Assembly: GCF_020740795.1 (NCBI RefSeq)
Contig: NC_067301.1
Location: forward strand, 124,001-188,000
Length of the DNA stretch: 64,000 nucleotides
Source: Apus apus
Lineage: Eukaryota; Chordata; Aves; Apodiformes; Apodidae
Direction of reading: 5' to 3'
Under the pieces are notes generated by a model. The model had not been told where the DNA came from, searched no databases, and worked only from the letters and a program-made list of their open reading frames with translations. This document shows, one piece after another, positions 23,844-38,800 of the stretch (positions are counted from its first letter, which is position 1; each line of letters opens with the position of its first letter). The position numbers and the translations under genes were made by a program.

Positions 23844-26800
23844 CTGCACGAAACAGACACCTGTCAACACAGCTGTACTAAATGAAGCACAGCAGGCACT
23901 GAAGATAATCACACTCTGAAAGTCTCTTCACTAGTATCTACGGCTGTTGAAAAGTAACTACACTTTGTTAGACCTCATATGCTCTATAAGGCTTCTTTCA
24001 ATACTGGTCTGTCACAGGGTTTTTTGTGGGGGTGTTTGGTATGGGATTTTTTAAAATAGTTTTGTGTGGTTTTGGCTGTTTAGTTGGTTGTTGCTTTTTA
24101 TAAATGTGGAATCTCATTACAAATTATATATAAGCCAATTGCAAGCAATTGCAAATAACATATAAGCATTCATCCCCTTTATGCATTCAAAGTACTGGAC
24201 AATAACCAATCCCTTTATTGTTTCAGAAAAAAGGTTATGTCACCCTATTTTAACTGATGGGGAAAATAGGGAAAAATTGTCAAAAGGAAATAATCAGGAC
24301 TTAAAATGCACAAACAGTAAATGAATACACCTTCTCGGAGTTTCATTGGTATGTGCAATTTCCATGGTATCATTTTTAATTCTACAGTTCCATGCACAAT
24401 TCGACTACACGTCAGAAATTGTTGTTTTCCAACCTGTTTGGCATTTGGTAAGTCATTAGAACTTGCTCAGGTGTGTGATTCATCATCGCCCAGGCTGACT
24501 CATGTTTGGATTTATGAGCTGTCCCTTTTTCTTCTGCTTTCTGATTCTTCTCTTCTTTGGAAGCTTCAGAAGAATCATTACTGGCAAAATATTTGCTGCA
24601 TTTCCCACTACCTGCCGAGAATTACCATGATAAAAATGAATGCCGATGCCTGAGAAATCCTGGTAATTCAGCACAAAAAACTAAAAACACCAATGTATTT
24701 CTGCGACCTGGTTCTCTAATAGAAACAGAGGTATTCCCAGATGATTGCTCTAGCAAGTGATTCAGAATTCTAAGATAAAATACATTTTATTAAGTTGCTC
24801 AAGATCTCCAAAGCTTTTTTTACTCTTCTCAAAATTAACTGGCTCAACCTCTCTGTTTCAAGAGGTCCTGCTCTAAACAGATTTACCTTTACTTGAGTAG
24901 AATGTAAGCGAGTATCTAATGCAGAGAAAAATGATACTGAGCAAAATCACAGAGTGACTTAAGAGGTTAAAGGAACAGCATCTTAGATTCCCATTTCCAA
25001 CAACAGTGAATGAAACAAACTTGGCTTCAAATACTGAAAGTTAGTGAAAATTAAAGAATACAAGATCCTCTTACTAGGATGTCCCATTACAGTATCTTGT
25101 TATCAATTACCAACACATTAACCAGCCATCTAGCACCAAATACCAAATCTTGAACTTCCCTACCTGTGCCACAACCAGAAGTCTTGTTGCAGCCAGAGCC
25201 TAAAGAACCAGAAAAAGCTGATTCACTGCCTGATGCTGCTGAACTTGTACTCAACTGGGAGTCCTTGAACAGCAAGTGGTCCGTGAACTCACTAGGAGCA
25301 CAACAGCTAGCACTGTTACCACTATCTTCTGGATCATTGCCCTGGAGACAAAAATCGAAACACATCCATGGAAGTTACACGTAAGTTTGAAAAAAGAAGT
25401 GCATGCATTTACCGATTTTGTCACGTATTGACTAAGTTCTCATATCAGTTCAATAGGCTTTGGAGTTTCTAGCTCTGAAAAAATGAATAGCTGTCTGCAA
25501 CTCAGGACAACACGGATCTAGACTCTAGTTTACTGGTTTCTGCTGTAGATCTTTCCCTGCCGGGTCAAGATATTGTACTGTTCCGTAAGTTAGTATTTTC
25601 TGCTGACAAGTGAGCAGGAGTCAGTTCCCTTCATATCCTGTTAGATGACATGAAGAAGCCACAAACATCAAGAAATGGTGCACTACAGGGAACATGAGAG
25701 TCCTCCACTGGTTCACTAAGTGAAGCTCACTGCTTAAGCAGCTATGGGTACATCAACTCCCCTTTCAGGACCCTACCCTGCAGTTTCAGCTGATGCAGCC
25801 CAATCTGGATTCAGGAGCCAACATTTTTTTTTCCTTGCCTGCAGAGCTCAGATTCCTGCCTCTGAGTTTACCGCGGAAGTTGGAGAGGCCTTTTCTATGC
25901 CCATGTATGGAAACCGACCCACACGGATCCCTGTTCTTCGTTCATTAGCTGCATCCCTGGGAGACAGAGGGAGTAATTAGAAGAGTATCTTCCCTTAGTT
26001 TTGGTTCTCCACAGAGACTGTGGGACTGGGTGAAAAAAGATGCTAATTGCACAGTACTGACCAAGTTCCACATGCATAAATGCCCCAGACCCAAAATTAT
26101 TGGTGACAATTTAATTGAAAAGGCTGCTGTCACAGTGCTGAGCAAAAGTGGCCTATGGCAGCCTAGATCGGAAGATCTCATATTTCAATATTTTTCTAAA
26201 TGCCAACACTGTACTGTTACAAGCTCAAGTACGAAGAGCTTTCTTTGCCTCTTGTGCTATTTGTGCCCTGCAGTCTACATAGCACAGCCACTGGAAAGAG
26301 CAGCTAACAAAATCTGGTGATCCTGGTGACTGATCATCATCACTGGTTTTGGTGAACGAACACTGTGAAAGTCAGTTTCTCCTTTACATTAAAAAGTCGC
26401 ATTACTTACACATGAAGCTTCTGCATGCGCTGTGACACCAGCACTAGAGGAGAGCTCCATTGGTTTTGGCAACTCTTCTTGAAGCAAGTTCAGCTGAAGT
26501 GGGGAGCTGCTCCGTGAGCTACTCAGCAGCAAGGCCTGGTCACACTGGCCCTCTTGCTGGTCCTCCATGGATGCGGCAGAAGAGCCTGGTAAGGGCTTAT
26601 CCACAGAGTGCAGTGGTCCTGGTGATGGAGCAGGAGGGGGGCCTGGAGGTAGTGTAACGCATGGATATGAAGAGGAGGGATAAAGGTACTGAGGGCTAGG
26701 AAGCAGGACATATTGAGGCATCTGTGCATACATAGGTAAACTCTGAAAAAACACAGCCATAAATGTGCCTATGTTCGGAGAATAAAGTGCTGGGCAGGAT

Positions 26801-29800
26801 GGTGCTTCACAGCGTGAGGATGACATGGACTCAGGTTTTAATGAGGGAAAAGCAAGCTCCTCTCCTGCAGAAGAGACTGGAAAACTAGACAGAGGATCTG
26901 AACAGACAGGCAGTCCCACTGGATGAACAAAATTCATACTGGAGGAGCTCAGATCAGACATTTCTGAGGGAGAGAATGACTGTTTCTGGATTGTCCTCTT
27001 CTCCCATGGAAGACTATTCCTATTTTTACTAGAAAAGTGGCTATCTGAGGACTGTCTCTGAGGTTTCTGCCACTTGAATTTTCCACGTTTGCCTTTTTTA
27101 CAGCTAGCCGGGCTCATCTGTTTTGAAGGGGAATTTCCTAAGGAGGAAGAAAAAATAGACACATTCACTGAAAATGACAAACCTAGGGAATAAAAATAAG
27201 AAATAAAAAGAGAAAACAGAAAAACACACAGATAATTGTGTGTGGCTTATTCAGAGATCTGATTTTCCTTTGGGTAATTTTTCCACTCAATACAATGATA
27301 GATTCACTGCCACATTTACAACACTTGCCTTCATGTAATTGATTTTCTTATTGATCACTTTGGCTTATCCCAATCAGATCTTCTACATTCCTTCAAGGGA
27401 AGGCAATAAACTACTTGGGATGTGCAGGGTTTATTGCAATAATGTTCTGCTTTGTGAAAAGTCTAAGATAGCAACATCTGAGATGGAGCAGACCTCCCCT
27501 GTGGACAATGCTGTTGTTAAACCCTGGCAGTTCAAAGGAAGGAAAACCAGGCTCCACCGCTAGTTTGGTCTTTGTAATTCATCTAGTAAGTCTTTCCTCA
27601 AAGCTGCTGCGTACCTTGGCCACTGGAATGTCCATTGTTACTTCTACTCCCCTGCTGAAGGTAAGTCCTAAATGGAGAGAGCAAGACCCTCTGACGGAAC
27701 TTGTCAACATAGTTCTGCTCCTCCTTTTGAGTGTGGGCTGACAACGTCTCCTTTGTTAGCCCAACTGGCTTTAAGTCCTCAGGTACCAGAGTGAGACACT
27801 GAGCATTCACATGAGGCAGCTCAATTTGTTCACTTCCAACAGTAGTATCCTCCATTGTAGTCACTTCTTTGAAGAGGAAAGAAAACATACCACTCACTCT
27901 TTACTGTGGTTTTCAGGTGTCAACTTCCACAACACTCAGAGGGTTATACAGGAACCAAATCCCATCTGAGCTACCACACAGATACAGGCTGCAGAGGCAG
28001 GGGCAAAAAACACCCTTTGCACTCAAATATAGTTACACTAAAATCAACTGACAAAATTATTTTGCATGGTCTGGAAAACTTAAAATTAAGTTACAGAGGC
28101 ACTTCTTTCTTCATACTTTCTTAGTTTAACAGTATTTAAATAGTCATTCTTACACTTCTTTCTACATTTAAATCAAGTAACACTGGCCTATTTGGCACTT
28201 TTATTTTAATCAATGGTCAAAAGCACATATGGGTGTTTGAGACACATGTGATGAAGTTAACGGGGAAAAGAAATAGTGCACTCTGTTAAAACTAGGTAGG
28301 TTTTATAAAAACACTGTAAAAATTTCCACTCTCAAACTTTCTTCACAGTGTCCCTAGAAGTACCCTAATTGAATTTCAGAATTCATATTCATGAAGAAGT
28401 ATCTCAAATGACAAAACTTTCTTACAACATACTTCAGTCTGGGAATATTGTGTACATTTAAAAACCAGTGAGTCAAGCCAGTGCTTTCTGAGTGTGAACA
28501 GTACCTGATTCAGGATGTGGGACATGCACTATGGTGCTGCTGTAACTGCACTGGCTGGTGACAGACACCATGCTTGGAGCCTTGTTGGACAGGGTCAGGT
28601 CTGCCAGAGGAGCTCCCACCAGGCCTGCAGTTGTCTCATCTTTCAGCATCTCTTCCCAGTCAGCAGATACTGGAGTTCGGGAATTAACTGCTGAAAGCAT
28701 AGCAGTATCTATTGGTAAATGACAAAGCTTCTACATGGAATTTTGTTCTATCCAATGTGTTTCAAATTCTTCAAGTTTGAATGGTTCAGAAACCACCAGT
28801 AACTATGCAGACTATGAAATAAGACAGTCTTGTCTACAAATGGATGTAACACTCATATACCAGTGCAATGTCAGCACATACTAAACATGGCTCATATGAG
28901 TGAGCAATGTAAAGTCCATTTAGCAACACCAAGCAACAGTTATTTTGATGCACTCTACCTAAAAAGACTGATTACTGTAGCTTATATGCTTAACTGTGAG
29001 ACCTAGACAAAGTAAGCAAATATTTACCACAACAGTGCCATATAAAAAAATAAATTAAATGCTGTGGCTCATATTGTCAGTATGTTTTGTTTTACCTTCC
29101 AACGCCTCAACTTCCTGACAACTTTGCTGGACTTGCTTGTCATCTTCTGAAGATGATGATGATGTATTTGCAGAAGATTTACATTTCCTTTTCAATCCTG
29201 GAATACTACAGCTCTCTAGATATCTGAAATAGAAGCATATCACATGAAGCTCTCCCTGCTTTGTATTTTTTCTCCATTTGGAGAGATCAACATTTGAACA
29301 ATCCTAACTGGATATTCAGGGGTAAATCAGTGTTCTAAATTCACTGCAGGAAGCTCTGGACACTTATCTGCTTTCCAAGGAGTATGTTAAATAAAATCTA
29401 CCAATTACTCTTAAAAAAAAACAACCACCAAGGGGAAATAACCAAACCAAACCAAACAAACCCACACAAGAAAAAAAATCACTATCCACTGGGTTAAAAA
29501 GTACCATTTAAAAAATAATGCCATTTAAAATAAATGTGATTTTACAAATTATATAAGCATTGTCTTATACAGATGTTCTCAAAGGGCATATTGAGAAGAT
29601 ATGGACATATTATGCCCACCAAAATTCTCTTAAACTCCTATCGCACCAATGGTGAAACTAGGAGTAAACAAACATCAAGGGCTGCTAACAGAGTCTTAGG
29701 CTACTGTGTAATTCAAATTAACTGAGCGTTGGGATGGATTGCCCAGAGAGGCAGAAAACTTTACAAATGACCCCAAATTTAACTCACAACTCAAAATCCA

Positions 29801-32800
29801 GACAGTTTAGACCAATGAAAACTGCTTGGATATTTATCTTCCACCAATCAATCTTAAACTTGTACCACTAAAATTGCTTCATAGTTTATTACCTGATGAT
29901 ACTATCAACACAATTGATCTGCTGATAGGAAGGAACACGTGGACGCTTCTTTGAATCCCCATAAAATGCATTGCCTGGTTCTTCTGTGCTATCACTTCTC
30001 AATGTCTGAAGAAAACAGGAAGGGGTGTGCCTCTTCCCTAGAAAAAAAGAAATCCTCATACTCCTCTCAAAGGCATCTAAACACTGCCCCCCACCATATA
30101 TACTGGGATACATATATCTTATACAGGGATATACACAGCCCATGACAGCACAGCTCTTATTACTGAGTTATTCTGCATTTTCATCTCAATCACATTTCAA
30201 GGCAGGGGAGGGAGAAGGAGAAAGCCTAAAAGAAAAAAAATCCCACACAGCACCTTAAACACTCACTCAGAACAACTAGTAAGCAGAAAGAAAACAGCAC
30301 AGGAAAAAAATTCTATTTAAGCTGTAAACAAGACTCTTCTCTCAATGTATATATATCATGGAATCCAACCTGTTATTTATCAGTAATTTACAGCTTTTCA
30401 GAGCATAGATACACTGGACAGAGTAGTATCAACACTGACAGTGCAGCCCTCTTATCAACAAGACCAGGAGACAGTTACAACTTTCGTAGAGTATCACAGT
30501 GCAAAACATTTTAATACAGATTTCTATATTTGACGAAGAATCCAGTTTTCTCCATATATTTGTGCTAGATACTAACTGCAAATATTGTGCATTAGCATAA
30601 CATTAAGCACACAATAACTAGATCACTACTTCAGTGGGAAGTGGGGCAGTGTTTTTCCAATCTCTGGATTGTGTCTGAGTCCACATAAAGTAATAAAGGG
30701 AAGCTTCCCTAGTAGACTTATATTTTCTACAAGCAAATTTACGTTTTCACTAGAGTATGTTAAAATAAAGTAAAAGTCTGATCCTAGAGATGTTCCTCCA
30801 TATCTCAGGGAGCAGTTCAAAAGTTAATGCATCTGCTGAAGTTTTTTTTGGGAGTGTGTTTTGGGTTTTGGTTTGGTTTCTTTGGTTGGCTGACTTTTGT
30901 TTTGTTGTGATTTTTTTTGTTGTTTCCTTTGTTTTGGGTTTTGTTGTTTGTTTTGGTTTTGTTTTGTAAGGAAATCCAACCAAACAAAATAATTCCTACA
31001 TTTAAGCCACGCTAAAATGCTATCTTAAGTTGTTCAGCACAACACCAGTTAGCAAAACTCATGGCTATAGATCTACAGGAGTTCATGTTACCTTAAGGAT
31101 CATAATTTCATCAACTTACCTCCTAGGATTTCTGAGCTCGCAACCTGTTCACCTCCATTCTGTGGCTTGCTCCTGGATGCAATATACAGCTGCTGTCCCA
31201 GATTCTTTATTCGGTTGACATCTGCACAAACTTGTTGCAATGTCATCTTGAGATACGTGAAAATGTGAAGTCAGAATTAAAATTAACAAAAAGAGGCCAA
31301 TGGGAGACAATTAAGATGGGCTTAGGTTCTTGTATTCTCCAAACTGAAAGGGAGTAGACTGTCAGCCTAAGCCTGGTGTCTACTGGTGTTTGTAAATTCA
31401 ACGAATCTTAGGACCATGCTTCATTTAATTAACTATAATAAAGCTCAAACAGCCTCAGCATTTAAATGTTTTAATACCGATGCTAGCCTTGAGAGTGGGA
31501 ATAAGATGACAACTTGCCCAGGAGTCTCACAAGGAAATCAGGTAATCCTAATGCTTGTTTTAGGACAGCACTGTTTCTGCTCTCTACTACACCGCACCTC
31601 TAGTGACATTTTTAAAACGAAATAAGGAAACAGAAACCTCTCCACGTGCATCAGTCCTCTTTCTGGTTGCGCAGTTCTACTTTTTTCTCTGAGTCTGCTG
31701 GTTCTTTGAGTAGGCTGATCTTGAGCAAATTTTCAATTTACTTCAGTGAACTACCATAGCAGTTATCTGTTCACTGTAGCCAGCAAAATTAAGTGCAAAA
31801 TACAAAAAACAGGTGTTCTGTAACTGACCAATGTAAGGACATTTACCTTGAACACTGCTCTATCTTCTCACTTCAGTAAAATTCATTACAAGTAGCGCGT
31901 ATGTACACAGTAAAAACTTTTCTTTTTAAAACTCTGTTTTTATTACTCTGCAGGCAGTGACACATTATAGACTTACTGGTTCCTGTATTTCCTCTGCACA
32001 ATTCCCATTGGAGTCACTTGAAGATGCTATGCTGATATAGTGCTCATAAGAGCCATTGCTTCCAAGGCTTCCGTAACCACTGGAAACATTGCTATGAACT
32101 GGCTGTATCGGGGGGGGAAAATTGTAAATTATCTTGTTCTTAGGAAAAAAAAAAAAGAAAAGAAGGCAACAATATACTTTGTAACATAGAACTTAAAGTA
32201 AAGGAAGAAAATTAAGTGAAAAGTCAGTATTGCTCTGGGGTCTACACTTGCTTGGGAAAAATTCTCTACCATGCTTAAAGCCATTTCAGGATGCAGATCT
32301 GTATGTTTCAACATAAAGACTGGCAAATATGGCAAACAAAATATTTTTTTGTAATCAGGTGGGCTACCCAGAGCCATATTTTTAATGCTGTCACACGAGC
32401 CTGTCTCCATTTAGAACTTTTCTTCCAGATCTTTTAGAAGATCCCCAAATCAGCCTGCTAAACAAACTCAGCCTCTCATTCAGAAGGCCAGCCAGTGTTC
32501 CAGAATTCCTTCATCTTCCTTACCTGCAGAAGCAGCTTGTAGATTTGTCCTTGCAATTCTCTTATCTCTTTCTCAACACTGCTTGTTTCCTTGCTTCTTG
32601 TAGCAAACACATCTTCATTCAGAGGACTTCTGAAGAGAGCAACAAAATTTCACTATTATTTTTAATTTGATGCAGAAAAGGTAGCTACAAATGGCATTAG
32701 AACAGATTATTTTTAAAACCATAATTATTTTATTTTAACTGCTTTACTTTACACAGAGATGCAATCTGTTCCACCAGCAGCTCTGCTAGGGTAGTGGGGC

Positions 32801-35800
32801 AGTGCTATGAGAGAAGTGCTTCATGCGAAGCCCCAGTGAATCAGTACACCAGCACAGTGACACCAGTTAAGGCTGACGACCATCCACCCCTCTGCCTCCT
32901 TCACTCAGAAGACAACTCACACCCCATAAGATCTTGATTAAAAGATCACTTTGAGAAGTCAAAAGGCATCCCAAAAAGTCATTTCCTAGAAAAGAAACCA
33001 GGTAAGAGGAAGTCAGACAGTCATAGTTTCAAATCTCTTGGAAACTAAGGAGAAACATCTGAAAAATTAACCTGTGCATTCAATACTACTCGCATTTTTA
33101 AAAGAGGTTACCTTGGTAGATATTTACATTCTGTATCAAGTGAATGTTTCAGAAGAAAACAAGCTACAAGATCCTCTGGGCTACATGTCTGTCAATTAAT
33201 GTTTTTTTGTGAGCCAATCATGAACTAATATCAATTATTTGTTAAAGCAATCTACTTCTTACATTGCTTTTTAACTTTTAGTTGACTCATCTAAAACTGG
33301 CATTTTGATTCAGACATACCCATTGTCACAGTATTTGGATATCAACTGTGTGCAAAAACATATACTAAAACAAGTTGCTTTGCCTTTGAAGTAATTTACT
33401 TATTTTCATACTTAATAAACAAGACTAATGCTTTTCTGAAAGAATGGGCTGCAAGACAGATGCTACGTAGTTGTCACAGACTGCAGGAGCAACATTATGT
33501 CTTTAGTTCAGTACTGAGACTCTTTTGTTTTGCAGAGTATTCAAGGAAAAGCGCTTCAATAGATCAATTCAACAGCTGACTTACGTCCGGACTTTGTGTC
33601 GGCCAATGATGAACACTACTTTCCTGCTCCAAGGATTCACAAAACTGGACCAGCTGGTATCCAGTATGACATAATCCCCGTTTTGAGTACAAAATCTAAT
33701 AGGCAAATGTTCAAAAGGAGGCTGGCCAGCAAATTTCAAGACTGAAAAAAACAATCAACAAACAAGGTTCAGTTTACATAATGATGCAGAAATGCAAGCA
33801 CAAACACTAATGACTGCAGTTCTTCCAATCTTTTGGTTTGAATTTATTTTGATCTCAAAGTGGCTGCTTTAATCCATTAATTCATTTATTTTTGTCTAGA
33901 CTGCAGATCAGTCCCATGTTAAGCAACAGGATAATGAAATGTTAAGGAAATGTTAAAACCAGTAGAAATCCCTCTTAAAGCTACTGTACTTACTTTTCCG
34001 GTGAATAGCAATCATCAAAGGACGATCTTCTGGGTGCATATACAGAAGTATGGACGTTCCAATTAAATCTTGAGGTAAGTATCCCAACAAAGGCACTGCT
34101 CTGAAATCCGAATACATTACCACTGATTATAATATAGTTGCAAGTATTTATATCCTTAAGCCTTTGCTTGTCAGTCAAGTCACCATGCGTGATCTACGAC
34201 GGCATGAACTAAGCCTACAGAACAACTTCCAGCCCAAATAATAATCCTCCAGTGCAACACAGACACGTAAATACCAAGGACAAATATTTCTCTGCCTGGA
34301 GATCTAACAAATTCTCACATTTGCAGGCAGTTTTGTGCTTGTCCATGTTTAAAAAAAAAAAAAAAAAAAAAAAGGTCTTGAAGAAAGAGGTCACAGGCAA
34401 AATGTCAGCAAGAAATCTGACACAGATTCTGCGAAGTGTGTTGTAAAAACACACTTGTGGCTTTGCAGAAGACAGCTTTAATCTGGCCAAATTTATTTGA
34501 CCCAGCTCAGCTGTACCCTCACACTATGAACGTTGACTGTTACCACAGGTCCCTATTGCTGTGGGTAACAAAACTGCCCGCAGTTCTGTTTAATTCACAT
34601 TTTAAGTCAACAAATATTAGATCTGTGAGGTTCTACATGTTTTTCCATGAGCAGACTAACATAAAACTACTTTGTTTAATTACATATTGCTAATTGCACA
34701 GTTGAACTATTTCACTTGGGTTTCCAGCTGCATCACCAGAGATTTTTCGTTACCTCTTCATACACACCTCATAGGTCTTAAGATTCAAATCTCACCTGTC
34801 ATCTATCTCAAGAAAAACACATCCAGGGGTGTGAGTGGTGGTGAAGATTCTTTTATCCATAGGAATTCGCGGAGCTAATAGGAAAATAAATATTTACTGA
34901 AACAAAATATGCATTAACACAGAAAACCTGTTACTTTTGCTCATGACAGAGTTATTGGCCCCTGAACCTTTTAATTCCTCACTGCTTTCTGACCAGTAAC
35001 TCATAGAAACACTACAAATTTTTAGGTGCTACAGACTTCTCTGAAAAATAGCGTGAAGAGGTCAAATGCTTTGGGGCCTTGCAAAGAAGGCACAGATGCT
35101 CTGAATTTGCATGCATACACACACAAAAAATGGAAGTTACACGGGTGAAATTATCCAAGGACAAGTTCTAAACAAAGGAAATTGTATACCGCATTTTCCA
35201 ACTGGTTGTTTATTTTCACTGTAGTCCCCTGACTTACCTTCATATCCAGAGTGAATTTTCTCAGCCAAAGCTAAGCAGCAGGATTCTGCATCCACGTGGA
35301 CAGAAGTACATACATGGACCAAGTATGGGGTGATTCGGAAGGGGTAACAACATGTTTCTTGTTCTTGACCTTTACCCCCCCTGAGGAAAAGTAAAAGGGA
35401 TTAACACACTGATTCTGAGACTCAAGATACTTTACTGCACAGAGGAGTATCCCCGAGCACATAGACCTAGATAATCAGAATCTGCCAAGGTTCTGTGCAC
35501 GTTCCCTTGGGATCCAAGGTCAACATTCAGCAATATTAATCTTGCTCCACTTAAAACCAAGTAAGTGTTTTGCCTCCAATACTTGCATTCAGAGGCTGTT
35601 CTAGAAATGCTGTTAGTCCAACAGTTAAAGACCATGTTCCGATTCTCAGCCCAAACGTGCTCTCAAGAACCACTGATCTCCTTCAAGTGACACAGTTCTT
35701 TTTCTGTTTGTTATTTATTCTGTACCATTTTTAGGAAAAAAACAACAAAAACCAAAAACTGTATCACTCAAGTTTTGTTTTACCAACGTAAATAAGACCC

Positions 35801-38800
35801 CTCCAGCCACAGTTCACAAGCAGCAGTTGTTCTTTGTCCTCCTCAAACATGTGCCAGCAGTAGCAGTACACAACATTTCAGCTGAGCTCTTAACCAGGGC
35901 TTTGTAGCAACCGCATTAGCAACTGCCTGTTTCTGTTCCAAGTGCTTCTTCACCTATTACAATTGCAGTATATATCTTACCTCACTCTGACAGAAAGAAT
36001 GGCGATAATTTTTTTTTACATTACCACTTAAACTAAGTTACTTTTTACTCCACAATTAGCTTTGTGAGGTGTTCCTAAAGAGATATTAGTGTCATAAAAC
36101 TACTGACAGCTCCTCCTTTTGGAAAAAAAAAATAATGTATATATACAATTGGAAATTGAATATAGCAGAATTTTAACCCTCGAAAAGAAATTTTTATACT
36201 TAAACCTAGGGTGTGCTTGTGAAAAAATATTTTTACTCAGGAAGCCCACATATGATGAGAGATGTCATGAAAATCTGAAGAAGAAACACTGCAAAATGTT
36301 TCTGTATTCTACAAACAGTTCACCCAACTTAAAACCAATACCTGTCCTCCTATATTTATTCCAAGTGCCCTTACACAGTTCAAGAGACAAAGGTGATTTT
36401 AGAGCCTGGGATTGTGAAACACAGATGAGCGAATCACTGATTGACTGGAAGATGGAATATGTATTATACCTGCTCAGAAGCAAACAGTTCTTATGGAAAT
36501 CCAGAGACTACCTGAGTTTGGATCAGAACTGAGGATTACAAGCCAATCACTTTTTTTTTTAATTTATTCTTTTAGCACTAAGATTAGCCAGGCACAAAGC
36601 AACAAACTGCATCCATAATGACAGAAAGTATTATTTCATTATTTAGGCCTCATACTGGGACTCAGCTGTCTTGAGTTTCTTTTACTGCCTCTTGTCACAA
36701 ACTCTCCTGCAATATTCAGAAAAAAAACCCTTTGCCTTTGCTTTCAAAGTGTAAAAAGGAGAGCAGCAAATTTTCACAAAATCATTACTCTCCCGCACAA
36801 CAGTGCTAAAAGAAACTGACAGGTCCAAAAGAAGCATTTATGAATAGTTTTCCTTCTATCGCCATTCAGGTTTCAGCATTGCTGTGTGAAAAATACTCAA
36901 AACGTCCTGCTGGATGTCAGTATTAAATGCAGTAAGTCAATTCTGTAATGGAGTTGCACAAGCTCATACTGGTCAGTTGAGACAAGAGAACACTGTTTCT
37001 GCCCAATGCTGTACCCGCTGCCCAGCCCTCACCACCAAGAAGTTGTAATAATGTACTTGCCTGATCCTGCAGAAAAATGATTTCACCTGGGCATATTCAC
37101 ACAGGGATGCTAATAAATAGAACACATATTGAACATACCAGTTAATATCCTTAAAAAGGCCACATCAGAACTATTTTATATCCTGCATCCTCCAGACTTT
37201 CTGAGGAAGACCCAAGCGTCACAACCTGCTCTTCATGAGCTACCTAATTAGCTGTTCAACACTCTCCTCCCAGCTCTAATGTTATTTCTCTTTTCCATCC
37301 CACTCACTTTTGGAGAAATGGCTGACCTGGAACTAAATGAAGAGAAAATACGTATGATCTACAAAACTCCTTTCCTCAATGCATCACTATAGAAAAGAAA
37401 GGTGAAAATTCTTGGCTGAGCCATGTAACTATACTAAACTATATAACATACTAAACGTATACTGTAATTATATACAGCCAGGAGTTACAGGGAGAGGAAA
37501 ACTCAGTAACAGTTCACAGCAAGAAAATAACACCAACTCAGTAGGGGTGCCACTGCTCTGCTGGTTAAGAACATAACTGGCTTCCAAACTGTGGAATCAC
37601 TGGCACGTTAGTGTTAGCAGCCTCTGATGTCTCACACCCTTTGGTGGCAAGGACCTTGGACTTCCCAGGTCTGATGCCAGAACAGCCCAATGGCTAGGTG
37701 GGCAAAAGACAAGGCCATTGCACGTGAACTACAATTTACCTGTTCACAAATAACACAGGACTCAAAGTCACCACTTAGGCACATCCAGCAAAGAATGGCA
37801 AGTCAGCCTGAGACTTGGGTACAGCGAGCTATGCTCACAGCAGGCCGCACACAGACCATAAAGACAAGGCACCTAAGCAACCGTAAGATGTAGTTTAAAC
37901 AACTTTAAACTCACAATTAGACCTTTTGTTTCTTATAAAATGCAGCAGTTGGAATTTGGAATTAGTAAGGCAGCACACAAAACAATGAAATATGTGCCTT
38001 TTACTTACCCCAAGTAAGAGTTAAGCCTCTTATGAGGCTATCTAGGACTAGCTGTATAGGTATTCAATTTTTTGAAGTGGAATGGGAACAAGTGTTGCCT
38101 AGGCATACTGCTAGCATAAGCATTTAAAACTAACAACTATTCTATCCCCATTCTGCAAAGACAGACACATAAAGCATTTAACAGAACTGCCAAATCCCAC
38201 CTGTTTGACTTTCCATGTTCCAAAGTGGCAGGTGGGACTGGTCAGTGTGTGTGTAGAACACACTCACATCCTGAGGGACAAGCAGCTCGACAAACCGGCA
38301 GGAGTCCAACACTTTCTTCTGACAGTTTAGAATGGATGCTGCCTGATCAGAAATATGCACCATGCGTCCCGAAAGCAAGGAAAACACAGCCACAAATGTG
38401 TCCTGGAAAACAAACATTGTTAAAGGCAATCCTTCCCCAACACATGATAGCAATACTTTAAGGATTAAAAAAACCAACCAAACAAAAAACCCCAAAACCA
38501 AATCAACCAACCCAAAACGACCACAGAGGCTAAAAAATGTGTTCTTAAGCTAGTATCCAATAAAAAGTTGTGCATAAGCTACTACAGTCTCCAGTGCTAT
38601 GGTAGCTTATGATTTTAAAATGCTAATAGCACTGCAATGTCAAAACCGCAACTACAGTGATGGTTGCCATTGTCCAGAATGACTGGTTATCCCCAAATTT
38701 TAAGAGTATTCACCATAATTCCACATACAAAAATATGCTTTTCAAGTAGAAAGCACTGGAAAAACTTCAGATGTCATCTGACAGCACTGAGTCTCAAGAA

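Noticed and set aside
36265-36483. Minus-strand frame reading [12 protein letters not shown], at first thought to be the missing PER3 PAS-A exon
   Set aside because: It does not fit the phases, and the exon at 37109-37061 ([12 protein letters not shown]) fits both similarity and phase.
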